From Mesostigma viride (lineage: Eukaryota > Streptophyta > Mesostigmatophyceae > Mesostigmatales > Mesostigmataceae): DNA of 64,000 nt. The notes beneath the pieces were generated by a model, which worked only from the letters and a program-made list of their open reading frames with translations, made no database searches and was not told where the DNA came from. The stretch spans positions 5,936,400-6,000,399 of the forward strand of contig RPFO01000156.1 of NCBI GenBank assembly GCA_009746045.1, written 5' to 3'. A program made the position numbers and the translations under genes. Positions 45,500 to 64,000 of the stretch are shown in pieces. How positions within the stretch are numbered: position 1 is the first letter of the stretch; the number at the start of each line of letters is the position of its first letter.

Positions 45500-45975
45500 A
45501 GTACTTGCGTGTCATGCGCATGGGCATGGCACGTAGTACTATGATAATCTTACTAGAACTGTAATTACTCGAAAGTTACAAATTAATATCGTCTGCATCA
45601 TTCCCCAACCTCTAGGAACCCAGTCACTAGATGGGGTTGATCCATTAATTAATTAATTAATTAAAATCATAGCTCCGTTGGGAGCATATGTAACACATAG
45701 CCCTGAGAAAGGGGCATCTATGGGTTTGTAATACAATCAGGGCTACAACCTGCAGGTGGAGGATGTACAACTGTCACCTGCTCTGGTTGATCCATATAAC
45801 CCTCATCCCAGCGCTGTCCTCGATCTACCTACTCTAATGGCAGACGATGGCGGTAGTGTAGTGGCTTATCCTCAGCTAGGAGCAATAAACGTACTCCACC
45901 TGCGGACTAAGTTCTACCCCAGGGCTACTAGCAATGCACATGGGCCGCGGGGCCCCGTGGGGATCGATTGAGAAA
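45500..45975 (-). mobile_element. LINE 3' region, paralogous to 9606-9870, interrupted by a SINE-like insert
   Basis: Read leftward, this stretch matches the plus-strand 3' region after the LINE at 9.6 kb over several blocks, for example TCCGCAGGTGGAG, CACTACACTACCGCC, ATCTAGTG and GGGGAATGATGCAGACGATA. The homology is broken exactly where 45646-45784 is inserted. Confidence 0.75.
45646..45784 (-). mobile_element. Short SINE-like insertion flanked by an 11-base target duplication
   Basis: The 11-mer GGTTGATCCAT stands on both sides (45635-45645 and 45785-45795). On the minus strand the insert starts AGAGCAGGTGACAG and ends with the stem-loop CTCC-CAAC-GGAG, then CTATGATT and a (TTAA)n tail. 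Its body aligns with the 3' ends at 47.33-47.45 kb and 6.65-6.80 kb. Target duplication plus a simple-repeat tail is the hallmark of LINE-driven insertion. Confidence 0.8.
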
Positions 45976-45999
45976 ATAGTCCTGGGGCGCATACCCAAT

Positions 46000-46672
46000 A
46001 ATTAATGCACGTGCTCCCGTTGGGGAATCACGGAGCACCTAAACTTGTGCTAATTCTAATCCCTGAGCTAGTTTGCACAACTGGTATAGGGGGGCAGAGA
46101 CCCCCCCCCCTTCCCTCACGCCACAGGATGCATGCCATGCAGGGTGCTCAATCCGACCCGTCGAGCAACTAAACGATCTCGGCCGGGCACCCCCTGTGGG
46201 TGCAATATGGCCCGTGTGTGAGCATTGCATTGCTATACCCCTCAGGAAGCGATATGTGCTTATCGCAGATGGCAGCCCATTTCTCCTTGTCAATCATGCA
46301 TGCAGGTGCGGAGTACGGATAGTCCCAGAAGCCCTGCATCGCCAAGCAGCAGTTGGAGCTTGTGGGCGACGTACCTTCCAGAGTCCACATTGGAGACCTC
46401 AAGGCCTCCACCGTGTTGAGCTCCATGGTCAGCGAAGCCATGCCTTCTCGGCCAACGGCCAGGTCACGTGCTCCTCCAGCACTGCGCGCGGATGTCATGC
46501 AGCCTTGCAGAGGGAGGGAGCCGGGGTGGCTGCGCAGGCGCGCTGGTTGGGCTAGTCTGGGTTGCGGATCGAGCGCGCTGAGCGATAAGGGCGCGTTCGT
46601 CGAGCTGAAAGAAGAAGCTGGTACTTCAGGAGAGCGAATAGCTGTCTCAGCGAATGGCTGTTTGCGGCGCAT
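46000..46672 (-). mobile_element. LINE fragment: ORF2 C-terminal end and 3' UTR (family B)
   Basis: On the minus strand the frame from 46672 ends MQGFWDYPYSAPA, CMIDKEKWAAICDKHIS. The same C-terminal motif is found at 9.51-9.60 kb, and degenerate near 7.65 kb. The 3' UTR (46230-46005) pairs with 44400-44205 and ends in GATTCCCCAACGGGAGCACG and an ATTAATTATT tail. Confidence 0.72.
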
Positions 46673-46748
46673 TCCTCCGTTGTCCAGTTTGCAGTTCGAC
46701 TTTCACTTTGGCTGGCCGATCGATCCATGAATGCGCCTGGCCTAGCTG

Positions 46749-47454
46749 ATGATCGACTGCAATTGTGGAACTCAGCACGTAGGCATCGCTCTTACGGCGC
46801 CAGATGTCAAAACCCTCCCCATGGCTCTCACTGGTAAGGGCAAGCCGCGGGGGGTGACCCGCCTTCCCCGCTTGGGGGGTAAGGCTGGCCCTTCCCCATT
46901 GCTTCTCACCTTTGACACCATGGCGGATAAGATGCAGTTCCTCAAGCGTCGCAAGCGGCTTGGGGGGACCTCCTACACGGTAGCTGGACGAACGATCGAC
47001 TTGACCTTGACGCAGCAACAACGGCGACAGGATCTACTAGTATTCTGATCAGGCATTCCTACGTGTGTATGCCTACGTGATGGGCCCACACCTGCATGCC
47101 CATGCAATAGCTGTAGAGATTTTGAGTCATGCTTTGCCCATGCAGAGAGTTACTCTCTGTCGAGATGCCATGCACCACTTATAACCTAGCCATATACATC
47201 AATCCTCCACCCTATATGTCATGCATGCAGGCCTCCTACCTAGGCCATCTCCCCATGTCACCCCGTGCGAGCATGATCGAGATGCATGATCCATCATGGT
47301 GGTGCAGGTGCACTTTGTGCACCCGGAGCATGTGACAGTTTACATCCTCCACCTGCAGGTTGTAGCCCAGATTGTATTAAATACCCATAGATGCCCCTTC
47401 TCAGGGCTATGTGTTACACATGCTCCCAACAGAGCTATGTTCTTAATTAATTAA
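46749..47454 (+). mobile_element. Family A element: ORF1 C-terminal domain, 3' UTR and TTAA tail (plus strand)
   Basis: The frame 46749-47048 encodes FDTMADKMQFLKRRKRL, YTVAGR and DLTLTQQQRRQDLL, paralogous to the piece at 7.1-7.4 kb. About 390 bases later comes the 3' end (GCTCCCAACAGAGCTATG) with a TTAATTAATTAA tail, in which the next transposon is inserted. The stem-loop here has one changed base. Confidence 0.68.
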
Positions 47455-49194
47455 CCCGTGTTTTTTTACAACGCGATACATCGCGTTGTAGGGTTAGAAC
47501 GCGATGTATCGCGTTGTAATCTGACACGTGGCAAACCTATTAAACATGCGATTTTTGGTCTGAAACTTTCAAGATAGGTCAGAAACATCTCATAGAATTC
47601 AAGAAAAAATCCTGGTATTTTTTGTATTTTTTTTGTGACAGCTGCAAACAAATATGTACCACTGAAATCAGGCATTTTCGCGGGACGAAGGTGAAGACGA
47701 CGGCGATGGCGGCAGGTAGATCTCGCCAGTTTTCGCGCGAATTTCAGTGGCTGTTGGGTAGCACGACCATGATGATGCGTTCAAAGGTTGATAATTAGGT
47801 TTCTACGAGTTTGTTGAGGTACTGGGGCAAAGGAAACGTAGTTTTTTCCAGTTTCTCACCCAACTTTCATGCGGAAACCCTGGAAACCGGCATACATATT
47901 ATTACGTCAAGACTCGGGTCTGCTGCGGCACCATGCTTGGTATTTCCATGGTGTTTCGACTTCTTAACACATGTTTATTCATTCCGAACGCCCGGACTCT
48001 CGGCTAAACCGAGATTTGTGCAGACTTTTATTGGGTAGCTCCGGGCCGGCATGATGGTGCCTGCAAATAGCGTAAGGCGTGACCGTGGCTATTGCTACGG
48101 TATGCTGTATTTTCCTGGAAATGGCCTCTGCCACCGGCTCAATAGTGCTTGCAGGCGTAAGTATATCGTGTTTCTACCTAGTTTCTGCCAGTTTTCCACT
48201 TATTTCTACCGACCTCTGCCCAGCCTCTCTAAGACCGCCATCCTACTCGACGTTGCTTGCATGTCAGCCATAGCAGGTTGCAGTTGTGCAGTATTTAGGT
48301 GCTGTATACGTCGTCAAGCCGTGCATATATCGTGAGGATTGGATGTTGATGGTTTATACTGCGTTGATTGTGCAAGAAGATCAGCTGGGTGCCCATAATC
48401 ATGGTGTATAATCATGTGTTGTTAGCATCTTGCCACCATTTGCTAGCATGCATTCCAGCGTCATCTTTGCCTGCATGTAAGCTCATGGATCACTCAACCT
48501 ATCCAAGCCTTGCATTACACGTGCCTCTTTCTTTCAGTATTGCACGCGTTATGGAATGAAAACCCAGCACCTCCATTCCCACGAGGCATGTGCTCAACAC
48601 GTTGTGAGAGTGGATGATGCTTTGGCTATGGCTGCCTGATTCAGTCATATTAGGTCATCCAGTCATGATGTTTGATGCATGTTTGATGCTGTATAACTTA
48701 TACAACGCCTATGTTCAACGTTTTGACCCTCCAAGCTCACTATGGCCCCGTTTATGGGGCTCGGGTCGTTGCGTAATGTTGTCAAGGGCTCTCATGTTTC
48801 CCACTGCGTTGTACTGCGTTGTAATTGTGATGCTAATGAAAAATAGCTCCAGTGGCCCAATGGGCCTGAGTTTTGTTTCACAGAGCCTGCATATGTTGCC
48901 CATAGCTCGTGCAAGAAGCCAGATTTTTTTCATGAACCATTTGTGAATAAGCGCATGACTTGTGACCTAGGGTCAAGAAATCGCGGTCATGGTCAGACCC
49001 CCCTGTATTCAAACCAGTGTATCTCTCTAATGAATAAGCAGTTTGTAGGTCTGAGTAGCTCAAAAAATCCTTTGATTTATGGGCTTTCAGGAAAGTATAT
49101 ACATGACCATGAAAAAAATTTTCCTTAGGTGCTATACGCGTTCTAAAAAAAGCTTACAACGCGATATATCGCGTTCTAATTAAAAAAACACGGG
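47455..49194. mobile_element. piggyBac-like non-autonomous DNA transposon (about 1.74 kb)
   Basis: The ends read TTAA|CCCGTGTTTTTTTA and TAAAAAAACACGGG|TTAA, a perfect 14-base terminal inverted repeat starting CCC and flanked by TTAA (the flank can be read as TTAATTAA). TTAA targets with CCC ends are the signature of the piggyBac superfamily. Subterminal palindromes ACAACGCGAT-AC-ATCGCGTTGT (47468-47489), a second near 47498-47515 and a third at 49156-49177 are nearly identical. The interior holds only short open frames with no transposase motif, so it would depend on a transposase elsewhere. Confidence 0.78.
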
Positions 49195-49202
49195 TTAATT
49201 AA

Positions 49203-49494
49203 CCTAACCTAACCTTACCTTACCTTACCTTACCTTACCTTATTTAACCTAGGTAGCACGCTAACTAACAAGAGGGGGTGGATGTCCCGCTGCTAGGCTG
49301 ATATGTATCACATCGAGACGCTTGTCTCTTGCATCAATGTACGGTCTCATACATATATTGGGGCCATGCATAGGCTGGGGCTGGCCGGGGCGTGTCGTTC
49401 ACAACCAGTCAATGCCAGACTGGAATACAGGCAAGAGCCTATGAACAGCTGTTGACAACCGGTTGCAGACAATCTGTTTGTTGTCAGTCACAGC
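49203..49494. other. 3' flank of the FKBP gene, with a (CCTTA)n run
   Basis: A short AACCT/CCTTA pentamer run spans about 49198-49240. The remaining 250 bases show no feature. Confidence 0.6.
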
Positions 49495-59003
<9,509 letters not shown>

Positions 59004-59553
59004 GGTCTACGGGGTTGAAAGCTTTGCCTTGAGCTGAACTGAGGCTCTGTAATCTGCCAGCGCTAGAACTTTGGTAGGGAATTGGTGAAGCAGTTATCAA
59101 TATACACTGCAGAGATTTTCAGCTGTGACCGATGATCAAACACAAATCCGTAATAAGCGATGTGCAGTGGGCCAGCAGCTTCCATACCCAAGTCCATATC
59201 CAAATCCTCGAAGAAAATTATTGAGCGGAGACGCCAGTAACGCCACGTAGGCCCTTGAAGCACGTATCTCTAGATCTTAAGTCTAAAGATACGTTCGGCT
59301 AAGTTCAGATTATTTTCCGTTTCCACTTGGCCAGGCGTGGTACGGTACCGGAGGAACGTGTGACATGCACAAGCAGAGGCGCGCAACCCGGTGGTCGATC
59401 GTTGGGATAAAAGTCATAAAACATAAAACCCGTGACGACCGGTGGCGGGTGGTGACGTGCCGACGCAACTTCCCGGTGCCGACGCAATATTGCGACTTGC
59501 GAGTAGTGGCAGCCATCGCGCAGCAGCAATAATTACTGCAATTATTGTCAACC
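59004..59553. promoter_or_regulatory. 550-bp divergent promoter region between FKBP and alanine aminotransferase
   Basis: The two genes start head to head at 59003 (-) and 59554 (+). The space contains no repeats or open frame of note. No TATA or named element can be supported. Shared regulation is an inference from spacing. Confidence 0.5.
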
Positions 59554-59760
59554 ATGACCGGCGGACTGGCAGAGGCAGCAATGGCAGGCATGGCCACCGC
59601 AATCGGAGCTAACGGTAGCCTGGTTAAGGAGCCTTTGGACCCCAATGGGCAGATTGATTTCGTGGATTGGAAAGCCGCCAAGCTGGCGGTGAGCAACCTT
59701 AATCAGCACGTCGTAAATGCAGAGTATGCTGTAAGAGGACCCCTGCTTACCCGCGCCAAG
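59554..59760 (+). CDS. Alanine aminotransferase exon 1
   Basis: 69 codons, MTGGLAEAAMAGMATAIGAN to GPLLTRAK, donor AAG|GTGCGT, phase 0. It holds the NLNQHVVNAEYAVRGP block unique to the AlaAT subfamily. Confidence 0.88.
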
Positions 59761-62700
59761 GTGCGTATGGACGATTTTCTGTAGGTGTTTGGCAATGTGG
59801 GTGGAATGCCCGCACAAATTCGGAATGTATCACAGCCTGGCAGTGGCTTCACCATATCCCTTTCTTAACTTCAATGTAGGCGGGTCGTACCCTCCGCCAA
59901 CTGGGTAAATTCCGGTTGTAGACAGGGGCGACTTGTGTACTCTTAGCTGATTTGAAATGTCGAGATCTTAATGCGTTGTACTGCGTGGAAGGAAGCGTCA
60001 ATTGGGTGCATTATCGCCGAGTAGGCCGCGTACTTGCCTCACAACAAACTGTGAGATCAGCATGCGTGCTTCAAAGCTGGAAACCGGCACAGACAGGGGA
60101 CCTGTTCAAGATGTTTCCGTTCATGTCCTATCCTTCGCAGTCATAGCTAATGGGTGGTGATCTATCGGCTATCACGCTCATCACCTACCAACGGTCAGCT
60201 ATAAGAAATACAAATTGATGTTGCAGGGCGAGTTTGATGATGTACATCAGCAGCGCTGATGACGCCACATCTCCAAGCTTTAGGCTTTAGCCCTGCAGGG
60301 GCCAGTCAACAGGCTAACCAGGCCTGCAGACAGTGGCCTTTTTTTCGCTTGCTATGTCATGCGCTTATTGCGGGCCGGATGTCAGTGTGTCCTGGAGGCA
60401 ATGCTGACGGCATCAATGCCACATATTGCCCGTAAATTCTGGTGACTGCCACCCAGAATTGTTGGGCGGTCATCCCCCCTTTTTTTTCTTTCCACACACG
60501 AGGTTGATATTACTTTGACACTACAATGCATGCCAGTGCACAGTTGTGTAGTATAGGAAGGTTTTAGGCACCTAGTCCACAAGCTACTCATGTGTGGTTT
60601 CCAGAATCATTGGAAAGGTATCTGCAAACGTCGATGTATTCCAGGGCATCTATTGTTCAAGGCAATCCAGTAATAATGAGTTAATGCGACCAGATTTTTG
60701 TGCATGGAGTGGCTGCTGTTTTCCCCACAATCAACTATACCGATAAAGCAAGCATCTTGTTGGTAGAGGAGGCTGGTAGCGGCGAACGGTTGATATGAAT
60801 GATGGGTGATGTAGTGGTTGATATAATGGTTGATAGAATGGTTGGCATAATAATTTGTGGGAATGATGAATACAATTATTTGTAGAATGGCTGAATGGAT
60901 TAGTTGGTACAATGGTTGGTAAAATGGCTGAAGAATTGGTTGGGAAATGGGCTCTCTATTTCCACTGAATTTTTTTTTTCTCGCGCCCATCCCCACTCCC
61001 TGGGCATCCTTCACGCATTTGCGCAGGAGCTTGAAAATGAGATGGCGCAAGGGAAGGAGTTTGGGTTCAAGCAGGTGAGGGAAGGAGTGTGGGCTTAAGC
61101 AGGTGAGCGCCCCTGCCAGGTTAGTGGCAGTCTTGGGGTGCTGCCAACTGGGCGCCTTTACGGGTGTTGCTGCCTTGCCTTGGCTTGCCTACATCCGAAT
61201 TGAAACGAGAAAAAATTCAGAAGCCCAGTTGTGTATGAATTATGACTAATGAGGGTTAATTTAACGAGGTTTTAATCTTCTCTTGAAGCCAGGCCCATCA
61301 TACAAAGCATGCCTGGTCTCCCTCGCATCGCTCAATGCTACGTAGTCACAGGGAGTCAAAGTTGGCTCAGGTCTTGCTCGCACCGCTCAATACCTCGTCA
61401 AAGTTCGTCAAAGTTGGTCACTGGGAGGCCCAATGCACTAGCCAGAGCCCTTCGTTAGCGCTATATGCAATGCAGGATGCTGTTGGCGGTCAATCACACT
61501 GCCGCGTGGACAAGGAGACAAACAAAGAGGACAAGCCCGTGATATTCCGTGCTATGGAAAATGAGTTGCGCCAGTTGCCAAGTTCCGACCCTACCTGGCT
61601 CACCAACACGATCGGTGCGAGGTCATGCAACGTCAACCGGAGCGCTGTTGCTCACCTCTTGCATCTGTGGGCCGACCCTGTTCAACCAAACCCCTTCTCT
61701 CTGCCTGTGTGGGACATTGACCCTCACATGCCATTGGCCTTGTTTGCATTCCTCTCGCAGATCGTGTACTGCAACATCGGCAACCCGCACCAGCTAATGC
61801 AACCTACCATAAACTTTGGCCGGCAGGTAAGCCCTCGCCGAAAAAGAACATTTCTGATCAGCGTGCCCTCTTCCTTTCCAGGAAAACAAGCCTACCATTA
61901 AGTTTGGCCGGCAGGTACCCCCCTGCCTGCGATGGCATGCCTTCACTCGGTATTTCATGTTTAATGCTGCGGTGTCCAGGCCTAGGATGCAGAAATCTAC
62001 ATGCATGCTTTGTTGTGTAAACACTCATCACTAGCATTCTGCTATTATTAGCATTCGCCCATTTCGAGCAATAAAGGGTGGGCCAACCACAAACCAGAAG
62101 GGGCTGTCCCCCCCCCGCCCCCCCTCGCACACACACTCACGGTTTTTAGGGGAACTCTGTTCTATTGATGAACTCATGAACTGAGTGATGGTCATGGGTG
62201 TGGGGAGCTGCGGAGCTGGGGGCGAGGTAGTGCCAAACCTAGCAAGCTGAGGCCACTTGAAGACCTGCTCCCTTGGCAGACTGACAAAGTACAAAACCTG
62301 CACGTATGGCAGACTGACAAAACAAAAACTAGAATAAAAGCACACATGGCAGACTGAAGGCACTCATGGGTGGCGTCATTGCCGCTTGCCCTCTGCCCCT
62401 CCTGCCTGCCCATGCCCCACCCTCGCGTCCAGATCGTGTCGCTGGTGGAGATGCCATCTCTCTTAAACGACGAACGCATTCTGACGGCCTTCAGGTAGGG
62501 GTGACACCTGGCTTGTGCGGACCTGCGCAATCGAGCGTCCCTCCCAGGGCCCTTTTCTGGCCATGGACCTTGGGAGGCACGCATGCTGTGGCTGCGGATA
62601 CTCTTATGCTGGCACCAGGGCATCGTGTGTCCAATACTCACATGCATCAGGGCATCGTGTGTCCAGTTCTCGCATGCATCAGGGCATCGTGTGTCCAATA

Positions 62701-63508
62701 CTCACATGCATCAGGGCATCGTGTGTCCAATACTCACATGCATCAGGGCATCGTGTGTCCAATACTCACATGCATCAGGGCATCGTGCATCCAATACTCA
62801 CATGCATCAGGGCATCGTGTGTCCAATACTCACATGCATCAGGGCATCGTGTGTCCAATACTCACATGCATCAGGGCATCGTGCATCCAAGTTTTTATAA
62901 TATACATTTGGTTGTGCCTACGTATCAATCACATGACATTGCACAAATAGATGCGTCGCTTTGATCCCGCATGATACAATTCTTGAACGTGAACTCTCTG
63001 AAGTAGCCTCGGCGCCTTCTGATGCACGTGCGATTTAGTGGCGTTGCAACTGCGGCGTGGCCCTGTCGTAGCGTTTGTCGTGGCTCTCAAAGGGAACCCA
63101 CATGCGGCCATCCGTCAAATGCTTAGTCACACATATGCCATCGTTTGCTGTCTACCTGTTGCCCTCTGTCCCTTCGTCACACTCTGCCTCACCTTTGGCC
63201 CTGTCTGCCTGTGTTTACTTTCTACCCTCTGCCCCATCTCTAATCCTCTGCCTTTTCTTGTATTCTCTTTTTCCTCCTTCAACCCGCACCCAGTGCTGGC
63301 CCTCGGCCCTTCCTCTAATCCCCTGGATCACCTTTGGCCCTGTCTGCTTGCATCCCAAAGGCTTGTTCTCAATTATGGGTTGTCAACCGGCCTCTTGTCC
63401 TCGCCCTCCTCACCCCTCACCCCTACCACCAGCCCGGATGCTGTCACACGCGCGCGCGAGTTTATGGACCATGTGCCGGGTGGCATGGGATGTTATAGTG
63501 ACTCCAAG
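59554..63508 (+). CDS. Alanine aminotransferase (5' part; five exons in window)
   Basis: Alanine aminotransferase is a PLP enzyme that exchanges the amino group between alanine and 2-oxoglutarate; plant and algal forms may also use glyoxylate. Exons: 59554-59760, 61027-61074, 61761-61826, 62433-62494, 63433-63508; phases 0, 0, 0, 2, 0 all match, giving 153 residues so far. Recognised blocks: LNQHVVNAEYAVRGPLLTRA, ELENEMAQGKEFGFKQ, IVYCNIGNPHQLMQPTINFG then RQ, VSLVEMPSLLNDERILTAFS and PDAVTRAREFMDHVPGGMGC then YSDSK. These correspond in order to the N-terminal arm of AlaAT family proteins. The catalytic lysine and the rest lie beyond 64000. The start ATG at 59554 follows an in-frame TTG; no clear chloroplast or mitochondrial presequence is seen. 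Confidence 0.9.
59761..61026 (+). other. Alanine aminotransferase intron 1
   Basis: 1,266 bases. A stretch at about 60780-60950 is built from degenerate TGGTTGATA/GAATGGTTG phrases. Acceptor: a long T/C tract ending TTGCGCAG. No nested gene. Confidence 0.6.
61027..61074 (+). CDS. Alanine aminotransferase exon 2
   Basis: 48 bases, ELENEMAQGKEFGFKQ, GT-AG borders, phase 0 both ends. Confidence 0.85.
61075..61760 (+). other. Alanine aminotransferase intron 2
   Basis: 686 bases. The frame is open for a long part (61335-61760) directly before exon 3, but the family has no insertion here and the reading has no resemblance, so I treat it as intron. An unusual longer exon 3 cannot be excluded. Confidence 0.5.
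61761..61826 (+). CDS. Alanine aminotransferase exon 3
   Basis: 66 bases; IVYCNIGNPHQLMQPTINFG then RQ, acceptor CCTCTCGCAG, donor CAG|GTAAGC. The YCNIGNP-QL signature is diagnostic. Confidence 0.92.
61882..61914 (+). pseudogene. Duplicated mini-exon: second copy of the exon 3 end with splice sites
   Basis: Acceptor TTCCTTTCCAG, 33 bases, donor CAG|GTACCC. It reads ENKPTIKFGRQ, a variant of the exon 3 end (QPTINFGRQ). Both phases are 0, so inclusion after exon 3 would keep frame. It may be an unused duplicate or an alternative exon. Confidence 0.65.
62433..62494 (+). CDS. Alanine aminotransferase exon 4
   Basis: 62 bases, IVSLVEMPSLLNDERILTAF plus two bases, acceptor CTCGCGTCCAG, donor TTCAG|GTAGGG, phase 2. 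Confidence 0.88.
62605..62895. repeat. 32-base minisatellite in alanine aminotransferase intron 4
   Basis: About nine units of 32 bases with the core CATGCATCAGGGCATCGTGT, differing in GTGTCC/GCATCC and one AGTTCTCG variant. The copies at the ends show the most change. Confidence 0.95.
63433..63508 (+). CDS. Alanine aminotransferase exon 5 (last in window)
   Basis: One leading base completes the split codon, then PDAVTRAREFMDHVPGGMGC and YSDSK, donor AAG|GTAAGC. The next exon lies outside the window. Confidence 0.85.
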
Positions 63509-64000
63509 GTAAGCACCTACAGTGACCCTGCATGGCATCCCTGCAAGTACTCCCTCATCAATCTCGATGTTAAGTAAGGGGCGTGCAGAGGACTCTCAGA
63601 GGCCCTGAGGAGCTCGAAAGCTTTGGCAACATTTATACTACTATATATTTCAATGTACTACTATATTTTTATATTAATGATTTGAACACACAGCCTAGGG
63701 TTCTCACCCCCGTGACGGTTGGACCTGGGATTGCATTACACTACTAAACTGTGAGCTATTCAGTGCAAGGGGCAGGGGCAAGGGTGAGGAACGTGCCATG
63801 GGTGGGTTTTGTGGCCATTCTTGACTTGCTGGCAAAGATCTTGAAAATTGGCGTTGGGGATGCATGCACCCACAGCATTGTCTAGGCAGTTTGCCCCGAC
63901 CTCAACCAACCAACCCACCAACCCACCAACTCACCAAACAAGCAAAACAAAACCAACCCACCCACCTACCCACCCACCCACCCACCCACCCACCCACCCA
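63509..64000 (+). other. Start of alanine aminotransferase intron 5, running into a (CCCA)n array
   Basis: No coding exon to the window end. From about 63903 the sequence turns to CAAC/CCAAC phrases and from about 63954 to near-pure CCCA that continues to 64000. Confidence 0.7.

Noticed and set aside
45646-47454. A single DNA transposon bounded by about 120-bp terminal inverted repeats
   Set aside because: The inverted ends are two independent retroposon 3' ends: the left one has its own 11-base target duplication and the right one belongs to a plus-strand ORF1 element.
61335-61760. Coding extension before alanine aminotransferase exon 3
   Set aside because: Family proteins go directly from the F-x-F segment to IVYCNIGNP, and the extension has no resemblance. 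A good acceptor sits at 61758-61760.
62605-62895. CRISPR-like regular array of 32-base repeats
   Set aside because: There are no unique spacers, units are directly adjacent, and the setting is a eukaryotic intron. It is a minisatellite.

Overview
This is nuclear DNA from a photosynthetic eukaryote, most likely a green alga. Genes are split by introns with GT-AG borders. There are no operons or bacterial-type signals. Interstitial repeats are of the plant telomere type (CCCTAAA). One gene encodes a thylakoid-lumen protein with a chloroplast transit peptide. A TGTAA motif lies about 90 bases after one stop codon. The clade below 'green alga' cannot be fixed from this window.

Layout: 1-2460 is an almost uninterrupted ATGG array. 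3449-5845 (+) is a single-exon tubulin-tyrosine-ligase-like gene. 6.2-9.9 kb is a patchwork of decayed non-LTR retrotransposons. 10413-39482 (-) is one 29-kb gene that I assembled from 14 exons with matching phases. It encodes a roughly 6,500-residue protein of the SABRE/Hobbit/Fmp27 (BLTP2) bridge-like lipid-transfer family, far larger than the usual 2,200-2,700 residues. 41059-44045 (+) is a divergent gene for a disordered, low-complexity protein. 44.2-47.45 kb holds more LINE/SINE pieces, and 47455-49194 is a piggyBac-like non-autonomous transposon inserted in the TTAA-rich tail of one of them. 49495-59003 (-) is a seven-exon thylakoid-lumen FKBP-type prolyl isomerase. Its last intron holds two satellites (about 0.8 kb of CCCTG/CCCGG pentamers and about 2.5 kb of CCCTCAG/CCCTCAA heptamers). 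The splice sites around its second exon lie in tandem duplications. From 59554 (+) to the window end is the 5' part of an alanine aminotransferase gene (five exons), running into a CCCA array.

The four recognised genes are independent housekeeping functions: cytoskeletal modification, ER-contact lipid transfer, lumenal protein folding, and amino-acid/photorespiratory metabolism. Two gene pairs are divergent (SABRE-like/41-kb gene, and FKBP/alanine aminotransferase at 550 bp spacing) and may share promoters. The most unusual content is structural: very large satellites inside introns, tandemly multiplied splice sites, and retroelement families with a shared 3' stem-loop and a covarying hairpin. 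All gene models are read by eye from the sequence. Exon borders rest on GT/AG, reading-frame continuity and family resemblance, without transcript data.
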